64,000 bases of DNA from Epiperipatus broadwayi (taxonomy: Eukaryota > Onychophora > Udeonychophora > Euonychophora > Peripatidae). The stretch lies in NCBI GenBank assembly GCA_028023455.1, contig JAQFVV010000064.1, positions 3,479,710 through 3,543,709 of the forward strand. The letters run 5' to 3'. Positions 48,466-59,644 of this stretch are shown here, piece by piece. The notes below the pieces were generated by a model. That model was not told where the DNA came from. It worked only from the letters and a program-made list of their open reading frames with translations, and ran no database searches. Position 1 is the first letter of the stretch; each line of letters starts with the position of its first letter. A program made the translations under genes and the position numbers.

Positions 48466-49054
48466 TTGTTTTCTCATCCTTGGTGTTCGCCTTAAGTATG
48501 TCGCTACTTCTAGATAAATTCCTAGAAATATACCGTTTCACCGGCCTTCACCCAACCAAAGAGGAATTTTTCTACGTTATAAACGCAGAAAAGTCCTCAC
48601 GTTATGTTGGACGGAGGAGGCGGTGGCGACAGAAGCCAACACAAAGAGACTTTTTTCTATGATAAAACACAGAAAGAGTTCCCGACGGCTGCCGGTTATG
48701 GCTTTTTTTCTATCCTAAAAGCAAAGAGAAAGAAATGCCTTGATCGGCTGCTGTAGTAGTCGATTTTATTCATCATTTTCTCGTAATAGTAGAATATCTA
48801 TTTTCTCTGTAGTTTCGTGTGAGAGTATGTGTCTTTGAAGCAGTCGTAATTTTTTTTAAATTTGATAAGACGTCTATTTTTTTTGATGTGTTGTAACTTA
48901 CTTTACTGTTGTAAGTTTAGTAATAATGTCCTGAAGATTCCATTACGAAGGGGTAACCCTCAAAAATTGCTTTTAAGGGTACGAAAGGAAAAATCACGCG
49001 AAAAGTACCGTTTTCGCGAGAATTCGTCCGTGACCAGTTACTTTTGCTAAATAT

Positions 49055-49570
49055 ATACGCACAAACAAAAACAACCCACTGTCTAATTATTAGGAATTAC
49101 TTGTCCGAAAAATAAAATTAGTCGGGTATTTTTTTTTTTTGTTACATTTATTATTTCAAAATAAGATTAGTTTTTATATCTACACGCTAACAAAAACAAC
49201 CCAGTTCCTAATTAATCACTGTCTTTAAAAAAAAAAAAAAGCAAATTCAACAGGGTTTGATTTTTTTCAATGGAGTCTTTGAATTACGGTTAGTTTGTTT
49301 TTATATATACACAAGATTTACCAAAAAAAAAAAGAAACCCACTTTCTGATTAATTACTGTCAAAAGAAACGCAAATTAGTCGGCTATCATTATTAAATTT
49401 AGTATTTCAATAACGGTACCCTTTTTATATAGACAGACTTAACAAAAACAACCCACTTTCTGATTTATTATTGCCCCCCCCCTCCCCCCCCAAAAAAAAA
49501 AAAAAAGAAAAGAAAAGAAAACGGAAATTAAGTCGGGTATCATTTTTCAATCGAGTCTTTTAATGACGGT
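49055..49570. repeat. Tandem array, four units of about 127 bp
   Basis: Units start near 49,062, 49,190, 49,320 and 49,441 with a block like acaaaaacaacccact, followed by taattaattactg, a run of A, and agtcgggtatca. The fourth unit carries a C run (about 49,475-49,491) next to a long A run. The units are diverged and differ in homopolymer length. The array lies wholly inside the TIR-bounded element. Confidence 0.75.
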
Positions 49571-49641
49571 TCTTACTAATAGTAGTCGGGTATCAATTCT
49601 AAATTGTAGTATATAAATTATGTTACTTTTGATAGATTTAG

Positions 49642-50155
49642 AATTACGTCTTGCTTTTTTAATAAAATGATTGATTTACTCTTGACCAAAAATACCGTAA
49701 CTTTAAAAAAAAAAGACACACATAAAGTCCAAAAAAAAAATGAGAAAAAGCCCCGTAACTTTAAAGACACACACAAACTCAAAAACAATCTAAGATTAAT
49801 AAACATTGACTTATTACGTCTTGCTTTGGAATCAAATTATTGATTTACTCTTGCAAAAAAAATACTGTAACTTTAAAAAGACACACCTAAAGTCCAAAAA
49901 AAAAAAAATTCAAAAAAGCCACGTAACTTTAAAGATACACACACAAACTCAAAAACAAGATAAGATTAATAAACATTTACTTATTACGTCTTGCTTTTGA
50001 ATAAAAGTATTGATTTACTCTTGCAAAAAAAAAAGAGAAAAAGACCGTAACTTTAAAAAGACACACGTAAAGTCAAAAAAAAAAAATTAGAAAAACACCC
50101 TAACTTTAAAGACACACAAACTCAAAAACAAGATAAGATTAATAAACATTTACAA
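49642..50155. repeat. Tandem array, three units of 171 bp
   Basis: Units start at 49,642, 49,813 and 49,984 with ttacgtcttgcttt and contain attgatttactcttg, ccgtaactttaaaaa, gacacac and gattaataaacattta. Periods of 171 bp are seen twice and the copies differ by only a few bases plus A-run length, so the array is young. It too lies within the TIR-bounded element. Confidence 0.85.
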
Positions 50156-50332
50156 AAATGAAAAAAAATAACATCATATAATAGTATTAGTTAGTAGAAT
50201 ATTTTATTACAAATCTAAGAAATCAGATCTTTTTAGATCAAATCGATCATTTAGGTCCGGCCCGAAATTGTTATATGTATATGTTTTCGATTAGCATCAA
50301 CGCCATCTTAAGGCGAACACCAAGGATGAGAA

Positions 50333-51895
50333 TACATCCGTGTATTGATATATACTCTCAAATATTTGTGTCTATATTTGAAAAAAAAAAAATTCATTAA
50401 TTAACATAGGTTATAATTGTAAGAAAACAAATTAAAACATTTTCAAACAAACCAAAATTATTAAGCAACAAAGTTATCAAGTTATTTAAATATTATATAA
50501 ATAATGGTTTGTCTTGGAATAAATTTGGATTCACAAAAAATAATTATTTTTTTTCTTATTTTTATCTCTTTTCTTTCTTTCTTACTACATCTTATGATTC
50601 ACCACTAATGTTCATCAAAAAATATGCCACTGAGATAAAGGAGATGAAGTTTGGATGAATGGCTGAGATAATACATGAACAAATATTTATTAGTAAAACA
50701 CGTGATAATCCATAAAAGTAGCTGTGATAGTTAATTTAGATAAATGTTTTGCTAACACAGAGGTTAAAATAAAAACGATTTACCATGGAAATCGTTATTA
50801 GAGCATCTTGTTCAATGCAACCTGCCTTGATGAAGATTGTCTCAAGGATATAAATATGAAAATAGAAAAACCTTACTAATTTTTTTATTAAATACATGTT
50901 GGAACTTAATCAGAATGACTTGCAAAACTCCAGGGTTCATCTCCCAGCTAGCATATGGGTCCATATAGGATAAGTTAATATATTATCTGATCTTAATTAG
51001 AAAAAAAAAGCCTTAGCATGAAGGAAAAGATCATCATATTTTGAAGACTTGTGCTTATATTTTTTCATCTGGTTCATTAACAGGAAATACATTGCCACTC
51101 CACCATAAGTATATTTTTCTATCAACCCAACAAGAAGTACAAGGAAAAAACTACTACCAATGGCAGCCAATTAGACACCAAAATCAGAACTAATAAAGAA
51201 ATTTATTCATTTATCCACTCAGTGAATAAATATCACCAACTATTTTGTGGAATAAAGTAATTTATTTCATTCTACAACTGAGTATAATGACTAGTGGATT
51301 AACTTATTCAAGAAGTACAGAATTAATTAATGAACTAAAATTGAAATGACAATAATCTCCAGGATTACCCAATTTTAATCAACAGCTATATTTAGACAAA
51401 TATAGGAATGATCAAAGTAATTTTTATGCATACTGTATATACTTCTTGCTAACATAATGTTTTTGTTTTTTTTTTGTTTTGTTTGTGTACATGCCACATG
51501 TGATAAATTTTATTAATAATTAACATTTGTTTGTCGAGTCAAAGTAATACTGGTCTAGTTACTCTAAAAATATTATATATTTACTTGATCAGAGAACAAT
51601 TTATCTTTTATCTAGCTTTTATTCATTATTATTTATTCAATTACATTACTCATACATCAATCAAGCATGTAGATTGATGCAATATTGTTAATTTAAATTA
51701 ATAACAGAAGATGGTATGAATTATTAAAGGTCATTGCCTAGATAAATAATCTTCCATGCTCTATTGATGGTTGTCCTTTCTATTTTAGGAATAGAATTCA
51801 TTGGTAGTTGTTATGTGGAATGAAACTGTTATTGAATTTTATATGTGTCTCTGTTCATTCCTCATTTATGCATTTTACCACCTTACCAGAGGTTT
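50333..51895. other. Intergenic DNA
   Basis: No gene was recognised. A B-box-like string (agggttcatctccca near 50,931) suggests another SINE remnant, but no A box is clear. Confidence 0.5.
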
Positions 51896-51899
51896 AATT

Positions 51900-52240
51900 T
51901 AGTAATGCAATGCTATGAATGACTTTGATTGATCCTGGGCTGATGAAATGATCACTAAATGGATAGAGACTTGATCCTGGGTTGCTGGTGGCACTGTTAT
52001 AGGTAGTAAATAGTGTGACCATCCCAATTTAATAAATGTTCAAGCAATCTAAATAGTAATAATAAATAGTATGCAGATGATAATGGCATATCCATGTCAT
52101 GAGTAGAAGATATTACTGTTGTGGAGTCAACATTAGCAGCAATAGGTTTTAAACTAGTAATGCCCTTCAATATACTCATTGTCAGGTGTCACTAAGGGTA
52201 TTAGCCATCTGGGTGCAAAGTTTTATCAGCAGCCCTGTAA
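51900..52240 (+). pseudogene. LINE reverse transcriptase fragment around YADD
   Basis: A short stretch near 52,070-52,165 reads YADDNGISMS, a stop, VEDITVVESTLAAIGFKLVM on the plus strand. That is the RT motif C followed by the helix and GFKL turn usual in non-LTR reverse transcriptases. Flanking frames are broken and motifs A and B are not readable. The downstream helix differs from both other LINE lineages here, so it may be a third one. The call rests on one motif and its following context. Confidence 0.45.
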
Positions 52241-52717
52241 AAATATCATTACTATACAGGATAATTTTTTTGTATTAAATTTTATATCATTGCTACTTTA
52301 CATTAAAATGGCTTAACATTTTTTTTGGCCTTTAGCAGGTATGTTTTACACTTTATACAATTATAATACATATATACGATTTATTTGTTCTATTTCATAT
52401 AAAAAAATATTTAATTAGTAATCACCTATAAATAATTTAATTATTTAAATATTGTAAAAAAAAATCATTATTTAATCAAGATAAATTTTTTAAAATTATT
52501 TTACCCAATGTTTTATAATGGCATCTTATTTTTTCTATTTTTTAAATACTTTTTTATTTTTTTAAAGAAAACTATAAATTATAGTTTATTTAAGCCTAGA
52601 CATGTGTCATTTTTCCAATTCATAATGCGAACTCTGTTCTAAGTTTTTTTAAACTAGAATTTATTCTTTTCTTTTTTTAAAAAAATAATTAATTTAAATT
52701 TCTTTTACTTATTTATT

Positions 52718-52895
52718 GCTGACCTACCTGATCACATACATGTTGAAAAGATAAATAATCACCAATATACGTATTTCGTGCTAAATTGGTGATTATTTAT
52801 CTTCTCAATATGTATGTGATCAGGTGGGTCAGCAATATAAGATGGCACTGAGAGTTGTGGACTGTGTGAAAGTCTGAGTTCGAATCCTGCATATA
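52718..52895. mobile_element. Family C element C3: short palindrome plus tRNA-like right end
   Basis: The arms 52,718-52,772 (gctgacctacctgatcacat, agataaataatcaccaat) and 52,785-52,833 are inverse copies around tatacgtatttcgtgctaa. The right side continues ataagatggcactgagag, then aagtctgagttcgaatcctg (52,865-52,885), which contains a good tRNA B-box-like gagttcgaatcc. Compared with C2, this copy has lost the left tRNA-like end. Confidence 0.7.
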
Positions 52896-53100
52896 TTACA
52901 TATATAAATGCAGGTGTTAAGCCTGTACAATGTATTTACTTATTTATATGTTTTGTCAGTCTATGAAATATTATAATTAGATACATATAAATATTAATAG
53001 ATTAATAATAATAACAAAAAATAAACATTAGTGAAACTTATCAGGCAATATTTCTATAATGTAAATATAAAAAGAGACAATTCAAAAGTATTTGTTATAT

Positions 53101-53579
53101 CAAGAGTAGGCAAATAGCGGCCCGCTAAGAGTTTTTATGTGGCCCACCAAGACAATCAGAAAAATCCACCTTCGACTGAGATTTCCTTCCCATTCTGTGA
53201 TCGAATATCCATCTCGCATTTTCCACTAGGATGGCCACATCAATACACATGTGCAGTGTAGATACGATGTGCAGTGCTTTTCCAGTTATATTTGGTTAAT
53301 TTCAATTTTATCTTTGCATTAGCAAACATATACATTTCCAATTTTAGTGAAACCATGAACCTTCTGAAAAAATGTAAAATCAGTAATGAATGGCATGTGT
53401 TTAATGAAGAATGGACAAACAAATATTTCTTTGGTAATACAGGAAATAAAGCAGTGTGTTTACTGTGTCATGAAAAAAAGGTGTGGCCCTCCACTAACAT
53501 TCACTTCCACAAAGTGGCCCCTGATGTGACCCTCCGCCAACATATGTGGCTCCTGAGCCAAAACAAGTTCCCATCCCTG
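53101..53579. mobile_element. hAT-type non-autonomous transposon with 8-bp target duplication
   Basis: The ends are inverted (left caagagtaggcaaat; right complement cagggatgggaactt) and are flanked by tgttatat (53,093-53,100) and tgctatat (53,580-53,587), an 8-bp duplication with one difference, as expected for hAT. Between them is the N-terminal start of a transposase directly joined to the other end, where terms such as gtggccctcc and gtggcccctgatgtgaccct recur. So it is an internally deleted derivative, 479 bp long. Confidence 0.85.
53355..53487 (+). pseudogene. hAT transposase N-terminus, BED-type zinc finger start
   Basis: From ATG at 53,355 the frame reads MNLLKKCKISNEWHVFNEEW, then KYFFGNTGNKAVCLLCHEKK. 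This resembles the beginning of hAT transposases related to the GTF2IRD2/ZBED-like group, where an aromatic-rich stretch precedes the first two cysteines (CLLC) of a BED finger. The finger is not completed: after the second cysteine the sequence passes into element-end DNA. It is the relic of the autonomous parent and encodes no active enzyme. Confidence 0.7.
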
Positions 53580-53989
53580 TGCTATATGGTAAGAAATTAC
53601 ATACATATATTAATTTAACTGATACATAGACTTCTTTTTTTTTTTATAAATTTTTAAAAAAAATATGCACACAAAAATTGATTTTCATGTGCTCTGGTTT
53701 TTCATGAAAAATATAATTTTTATGCAGAAAAAGTCTGAGAGTAAAAATGTTTTTAAAGCTTCTATATTTATCTTTATTGTAACACAAATTACTAGTATAT
53801 ATTTTGCAAAAACAAGTTAATAGCATTCAATACCTCTTCTATCTGCAAAAAGTTAAAATAAACTAATATCTAAAATAATAAAAAACAAAGTCTATAGAAT
53901 TAATAAATTAAAAATGGAAATTGATGAAATCCATTATGCTGTTTTTCATATAAGTTATAATAAATAATAAAAATTTTTTTTTTTTTTTT

Positions 53990-54243
53990 AAATAATGCTT
54001 TTAAAAAATGGAACATTCACAATTATTAGACTGTCCATTTTCATCCTCTATGCAATTTGGGTAATATGCTGCAAGTTGATAATGGAACTGCCCCATCTAG
54101 ACCCAGGTCTGATGTTCAGCAAAACAATCAAGATCACAAAAAGAAATGTACTCATCTCTCCCAAAAAATCCTTTGAGGACACTTGGACCCTATTTACCTT
54201 CCCAGCTAATAACAACAGAACGATAAACTTACTGGCCCATTAA
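53990..54243 (+). pseudogene. C-terminal fragment of the second LINE lineage
   Basis: An 82-codon frame (53,995-54,243) parallels the last part of the 45-kb element: LLKNGTFTIIRLSIFILYAI against ALKNGKYATIRMAIFLLYVL, then a DTW further on in both. The stop follows at TTNLLAH-like residues, before the 45-kb element's end. It is a 5'-truncated insertion, preceded by a T run at about 53,972-53,988. Confidence 0.65.
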
Positions 54244-54352
54244 ACCATTCAACAAGAACTCTCAGGACTTAGCATAACCTCATTTAAATTTGTATATATC
54301 CTTTCCAATTTGTACACATAGTAATTAATACATATATTTTGAAACAAAATAT

Positions 54353-54469
54353 CAAAGTAATCCAATTAAAAAACACGTCATTTTATAAAAGCATTTGAGG
54401 TCTTTTTGATTTTTATGGACTAAAATGCTTTTATGAAATGACATATTTTTTAAGATAGATTACTTTGTT
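54353..54469. mobile_element. Small foldback element
   Basis: The arm 54,353-54,403 (caaagtaatccaattaaaaa, gtcattttataaaagcattt) returns inverted at 54,417-54,469 with a handful of changes and a 13-base loop. A further ataaaagcatta string lies near 54,512. Noncoding. Confidence 0.75.
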
Positions 54470-54474
54470 AGTCA

Positions 54475-55555
54475 GATTATTTTATTTTCTACTTTTTAGT
54501 TGGCTGTTTGCATAAAAGCATTATTTTAAAAAAAACATTTTCTTTTTTTCTTTTAAATAAAATACATACAATTTCAATTAAATAATTTTCATCAATCTCT
54601 TTTTTGTTGTTTCTTGTTACCCAAACAAGAGAGCACATGGTGTCAATGATTTTGACAGTTCTACTTTTTTTTTTATTTTGGAAATGAAAACATATAATTC
54701 TCTAACCTTTTTAAGACATTTATTATTTTTTTCACAAATATTTAAAAAATATTATTTTAAAAGAATAATTCAGATTTTAATAGAAAATATTTACTTTTAA
54801 TTAATTAAATATGAATTAAATCAGTATTAACAAAATTTTATTCTACAATGTAATATTTTGGTTGGCTCAGTTACTAATGATTTTGCCTGTGAATTTTAAA
54901 TAGAAGCAAATTTTTTTTCCATTGTTAAAAATTAAAAAATGTGGACATCCCAATAGAAACACAGACAAAAATGTGAACATACTGATAGAAACATAGACAA
55001 GGCAAGTTAATATTATATACAACAGCTATAAAAATCATATATAACAGCTTCATAAATATATATTAATAATAATTACATATACAATGCCTTTTTCAACATG
55101 GTTTCATGTTCTTTTCAAATAATAAACACTTATTTTAACATTAATCAATTATAGCAGCTAGAACACCATCTAGTATTCTATAATGAAAGTAAAACAATAA
55201 TAAACATCAGTAAAATAAAATAAAACCTTCATATAGAGATCCCATATAACTTCAAACAATTGGCTATATAACATAACAGTATATAGAATAAATAATACAT
55301 AAATTATACCCTTTATATATACTATTTTATATACTTTTCTATTCAATTTTAATTGATCAGTTGTTAACTAAATGTATTGAAGTCTTATCATTATTCATAC
55401 AATTATTTAAGTTATGTTGAATGTAATATTTCATATATTTGTCTTCTTTTTGAATATTGAATGTAATTTAAAGGTTTAATATTGATGTAGCATCTATTTT
55501 TTTGTCCATATATTAAGTAATGAATGTATAAAGCAGATTTATCATGTGGCTTTGT
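54475..55555. other. AT-rich intergenic DNA
   Basis: Nothing recognised. Confidence 0.5.
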
Positions 55556-55559
55556 CATG

Positions 55560-56335
55560 GTCTATGGCTTTTACCTCTGTTTTCAGTTATGACCATAGTA
55601 AATCATATTGCAATAGTCATTTAATTGTATATGTGATTCCTTTTGAATTTTATATTATCTCTTAATTTATAATTACCTATTAATTTATCCAGACATTTAC
55701 TATTTGACCATTCAATATTTATATGCTTATCAATATAATTGTTTTATTAATATATATACATTTTTGGATAACATAAAAGTTTGATCCATTTCTTATTTGA
55801 ACTATCGTTACGATCATTATAATCATTTGGTATAGAAATGTCATTATTCAATTTACTTCTTAGAATTAAAAAGTATATATTTAATAGTTTTACTATTGTA
55901 TATCTGATCTTTATATAATTTAATAAATTGATCCTTTTGTAAATCAGTTACATTTTTACCTGTATTATATTTATTATTTCTATATTTAAAACGTTTAATA
56001 ATTGCCATCTTTTGTACCCAAATCCATAAGAATAATTTTTCTTAATTTATCTTCTTTAATAAAATGTTTTTATATAATTTTATCTTCAAATTCTACTCTT
56101 ATAAATGTAATATTATATATATTATTATTAAAATCATTATAAATAATATTCATAGCTCTTTTATTACCAACAATTCAAATATCGTTAACATAACTAGAAT
56201 AATATATTATTTCTTGACTAATTTTTTTCTTAATTATAATATTTTCTAATTTGTTTATAAATATTGATGACATTAAGCTACTAATTGCATAACCCATAAA
56301 ACATCCCTTGTGTATATTCAAAAAAATCATTATTA
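55560..56335 (-). pseudogene. Penelope-like element reverse transcriptase, decayed
   Basis: Reading the minus strand from about 56,335, frames joined across one shift give DDFFEYTQGMFYG, then YAISSLMSSIFINKLENI and IIYYSSYVNDI, followed by a stop. This matches the order of Penelope-like RT: a (Q)TxGxxMG-type motif, then SxLxANIFM-type residues, then a YVDD catalytic motif, here YVND. Downstream residues (IYNDFNNN, then KFKYRNNKYNTGKNVTDLQK) are Lys/Asn-rich and coding-like to about 55,850, and weaker to 55,560. No GIY-YIG endonuclease could be read. The clade assignment rests on motif order; DIRS-like RT is the alternative. Confidence 0.5.
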
Positions 56336-56339
56336 TTTT

Positions 56340-57415
56340 AAAAATATAAACTCAAAATGACTCGACACCATAAATTTTATATAGGATATAAGAAATGAAT
56401 ATTAATACTATTAATAATTACACTGCATTATATAATCTAAATTAGACATTAGCTATACATGTTGTCACCCATGTTCAGTGTGCTCATGCATCCTCAGTTG
56501 GCATGACCTTGCTCATCATCAATTATTAGAAATTGTGTCAGGCACACTTCTGTTACAAAGGCTGCTGCAAAGGGTGCCATCTAGATTCTCCTTTAATATA
56601 TTTATTCTTTGCTATATTACTTTGCACTTGAAAAGTTTATGGAAGGGAAATCATTGGTAGTGAAATTGTAAGTTAATTTTGACTTGTAATTTAATTGTGA
56701 AATAGTTTATCAAGGAGCTAAATATAACAACTTCACTTACAAATATAGAAGTTATTTCCCAAATACTTGTCTTGTAAAATTTTGCTTATTTTATTTATCA
56801 CATTCTTAAAATACAATACCTTTTTTTCACCATTGTAATTGTAGCCTTAATGGATATTCTATATACAAAATAAAAAATCCTGAATTTTATTTCAAGTATA
56901 TACATTAGTGGGATTGGTAAGAGTTTTAAGTTTATATATGGAACAAAAAAAATCTGTATTTATTATAAGAAAAACTTTTAGGTGATATAGATAATGCCTA
57001 TATTTTTCCTTTAGAATTATGACAGTTATGTGGGAATGTCAAAGGCCATATCAACAATCTATGGATTGAAAAAATAATTATGTCAAACTGAAAATAAAAT
57101 ACACATTAAAATATAAATTTAAAAGTTTTCTCATATAAAAAAAAACATTGCTTCAAAACAGATGATATATACAGTGTCAAAGAAAAGTAAAACTATTTAT
57201 TGCTATTCAGAAAATGCACAATGAAATCTCAGTCCAAGAAATTTAAAAAAAAGAATATATGTATTTACATTAATATATATATGTATCTCAATAAACTTTA
57301 AAAAATATCTGCATTCTATTAGTAATTAATTCAAACCTTTTGAGATAGCCCTTATAATAATGAAAGCAGTATATTTCATTATATAATGGAAGTTTCCTAA
57401 TGTCAATTATAACAT
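56340..57415. other. AT-rich intergenic DNA
   Basis: No gene was recognised. A less AT-rich stretch at 56,460-56,590 may be a repeat fragment. Confidence 0.45.
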
Positions 57416-57419
57416 ATCT

Positions 57420-57510
57420 CCATTCTCATGTGATTTAGCACAGTGGTAAGTAGAACACTGAAAGTTAAGATTCCAGGTTTGATTCTCAGCTGAGTAACAT
57501 AAAGAACTCA
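57420..57510 (+). repeat. tRNA-like SINE head
   Basis: An A-box-like tttagcacagtggtaag is followed after about 45 bases by a B-box-like ccaggtttgattctcagc. This is the spacing of a tRNA-derived pol III promoter. The arms do not fold into a cloverleaf. It lies just left of a family C palindrome. Confidence 0.5.
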
Positions 57511-57646
57511 GTTCAGACACGAACACAATGGATAATATTTCTGTATTGTAATTTTCCTTACAACACTCTCATGCAATGTACAGACTGGTTCTGTCCATGT
57601 TTAACACCATATGGAAAAGTGTAATCATAAACCTAAGACTGAATAC

Positions 57647-57897
57647 ATATGAAAAAGATGTACGATACCCAAGATGGACATTTTGTGCTGAACCAGCATT
57701 CATCAGTTGGCTCAGATTGCAATTTCTCATACATATCTTTAACATTGTTCAACCATACTTTAGTAATTGCTATGCATATATACTGAACTATCATAAATAT
57801 ATGTGTAAGAGAGTGTAATCTGGGCCAATCGATTAGTGCTGGTTTAACATAAAATGTGCATCTTGGGAATTATACAACCCTTTCACATGTCTTTGAT
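57647..57897. mobile_element. Family C element C4, palindrome
   Basis: The arms 57,651-57,736 (acccaagatggacattttgt, gctgaaccagcattcatcag, ttggctcagattgcaat) and 57,800-57,889 are inverse copies (gggccaatcgattagtgctg, gtgcatcttggga). A single arm of this subfamily is also found at 28.4 kb. Confidence 0.75.
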
Positions 57898-57899
57898 CA

Positions 57900-58425
57900 T
57901 ATGTAGGTGTTAAAAGTGGATAGAAAGCAGTTCTTAGATTTGTGTGAGAGTGGTGTAGGGAAAAATACATTACAGAAATATTATTCATTAAATGGATAGT
58001 CTAATGAATGACTAATAAAAAATTACTAATACTAACATAATGGATCTGTTAAATATTCAAGACTGCCACTAGGACTATTGAACTTGAGAGTTAAAGATTT
58101 CTGGATTGAAGCACAATTTGTCTCTTCTAGTTCTTGAATATCATATGATTTTCTGAGATATTAACCATTTGATTATGTTATATGTTTGGCTAAGATATTT
58201 TAACTTTTGGCAAAAAGACAGATATACTTCAGATATTTGCTCTTTTAGTGAAATCTAATTTTAGTCATGGTTATATGTAATCTGCATAGTCAATCATGCT
58301 GGCAAACTGCCATTTTGTGCCTGTTGATTGCCCGAAAGGAAGTTGAATAATTAGCCCATAATAGTAATATGGCCAAATGATAACTTTATAAATATCAGAA
58401 GAGTTAATCTTGTCACCATCTTCAT
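57900..58425. other. Intergenic DNA
   Basis: A degenerate tRNA-head-like string (actgccactaggactattg near 58,063, then ctggattgaagcac) may be another SINE relic. Nothing else was recognised. Confidence 0.4.
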
Positions 58426-58429
58426 CATA

Positions 58430-58690
58430 ATTTATTCAAGTATTTCAATATTAAGATTTAAGTTATAATCATTGACAAACTCTTTACATTATTTAGGCAA
58501 TATCTGAATAATTCTTCCAAAATAAAAGTCAAACCAGTCACATGATGATTAACAATTGCATTGACTTCTAAAAACTGTTGTCTATTCTTTTGAATAAATG
58601 AACTTCTTCACAATTTTTCCCATTTATCAAAATCGATTCTGTAGATGGATTTGTCTGTCTGCTTTCATAATTTGTGAAAATGTTATAACA
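58430..58690 (-). pseudogene. Possible decayed LINE RT C-terminal fragment
   Basis: The minus strand reads STESILINGKNCEEVHLFKR, then EVNAIVNHHVTGLTFILEEL in a nearby frame. That layout recalls the region after motif C of RTE-like elements (…VxxFKYLGS… followed by NxRxxxA). The FKYLGS core itself is altered and stops are frequent, so it is a weak call. Confidence 0.25.
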
Positions 58691-59002
58691 TCTCTCTCTT
58701 TTTTTTTCAAGTTTATTCTTGTGTTTCCATAGTATACCAAATTATAATATCAATTCCAATAGAAAATTTAAAAAGATTATTCACTATATTTATATTAGTG
58801 ACATTAAAAAAAAAATATTTTAGTAGTAATTATTATAAAAGTATTAAAAAAACCCTTTTAATTTATGCTTGTATTCTAACATTGGAAACATTTTGATTGT
58901 TTCTAACTACTTTGAAATCTGTTTAAAAAATAAAATAATTCAAGTACAAATTCTTTTTTTAATGTGATAATGAAATATGTATACAAATTTAATAAGTATT
59001 AT

Positions 59003-59250
59003 AACTTTATCTTTTCTTATTGCATTGCCAAATCCATATAATATTAATATCATCTATGTTCTTTATTATATTTTTACAATGCTACAACACAGGCAGTTTC
59101 AATTGCCCCAGTAATCTTCTTCGGAATTTCTAGTTATATTTCCAAATCTTCTGAAAAAGATTCTGGGGCAATTGAAACTGTCTGGGTTGGAAAAATCATT
59201 GTAAAAAGTAATAAAAAACATAGATGATAATAATATTATACAAATGTAAT
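59003..59250. mobile_element. Family D hairpin element D2
   Basis: The outer ends (attgcattgccaaatccata, then tcatctatgttctttatta) return inverted near 59,195-59,245 (taataaaaaacatagatga). An inner hairpin at 59,091-59,187 has arms ggcagtttcaattgcccca and its inverse with a loop of about 50. It matches D1 at 32.3 kb in its left end and overall layout. Just beyond the right end lies a (CT)n/poly-T/poly-A tract (59,269-59,310). Confidence 0.75.
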
Positions 59251-59310
59251 AAGCTTGTACTTATACATTTCTCTCTCTCTCTCTCTTTTTTTTTTTTAAA
59301 AAAAAAAGAC

Positions 59311-59630
59311 TAAAACTAATTGTTTAAACCCCTCAAAACCTTTCACTATTTAATGCGAAAAAAAAAGTCGCATATTTATAATTTTAATATTATAATAAAA
59401 AAACCTCTCTCATCTCAGTTCCACCATATTATAAACATTCACCAGTAATATGATGGAGTTGTAATGACAGAGACATTGATCAAAACCAAAAAATTAAAAA
59501 TACTATTAGAGAATATATAATTGCAATTAAATATTTTGACTAATCTATTTTGATCTCATTTATTGGTGGTGTGTTGTTTGTAAGGCTGGTGCTAAAATAC
59601 TTGGTAATTGATAAATATTTTTTACACAGG
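59311..59630. other. AT-rich intergenic DNA
   Basis: Nothing recognised. Confidence 0.5.
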
Positions 59631-59644
59631 TAATAAAAGTTCTT

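Larger units (their letters stand above)
48471..50332. mobile_element. 1.86-kb DNA transposon-like element with perfect 26-bp terminal inverted repeats
   Basis: The left end 48,471-48,496 (ttctcatccttggtgttcgc + cttaag) is an exact inverse of the right end 50,307-50,332. Weaker similarity continues about seven bases outward. Unlike the rest of the window, the first 550 bp are rich in CpG and G+C (for example gacggaggaggcggtggcga near 48,610), which suggests youth or a different origin. Inside are two tandem arrays and several A or C runs but no transposase; the open frames at 48,480-48,662 and 48,862-49,050 are short and match nothing known. No clear target duplication was found, so the superfamily is undetermined. 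Confidence 0.8.
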
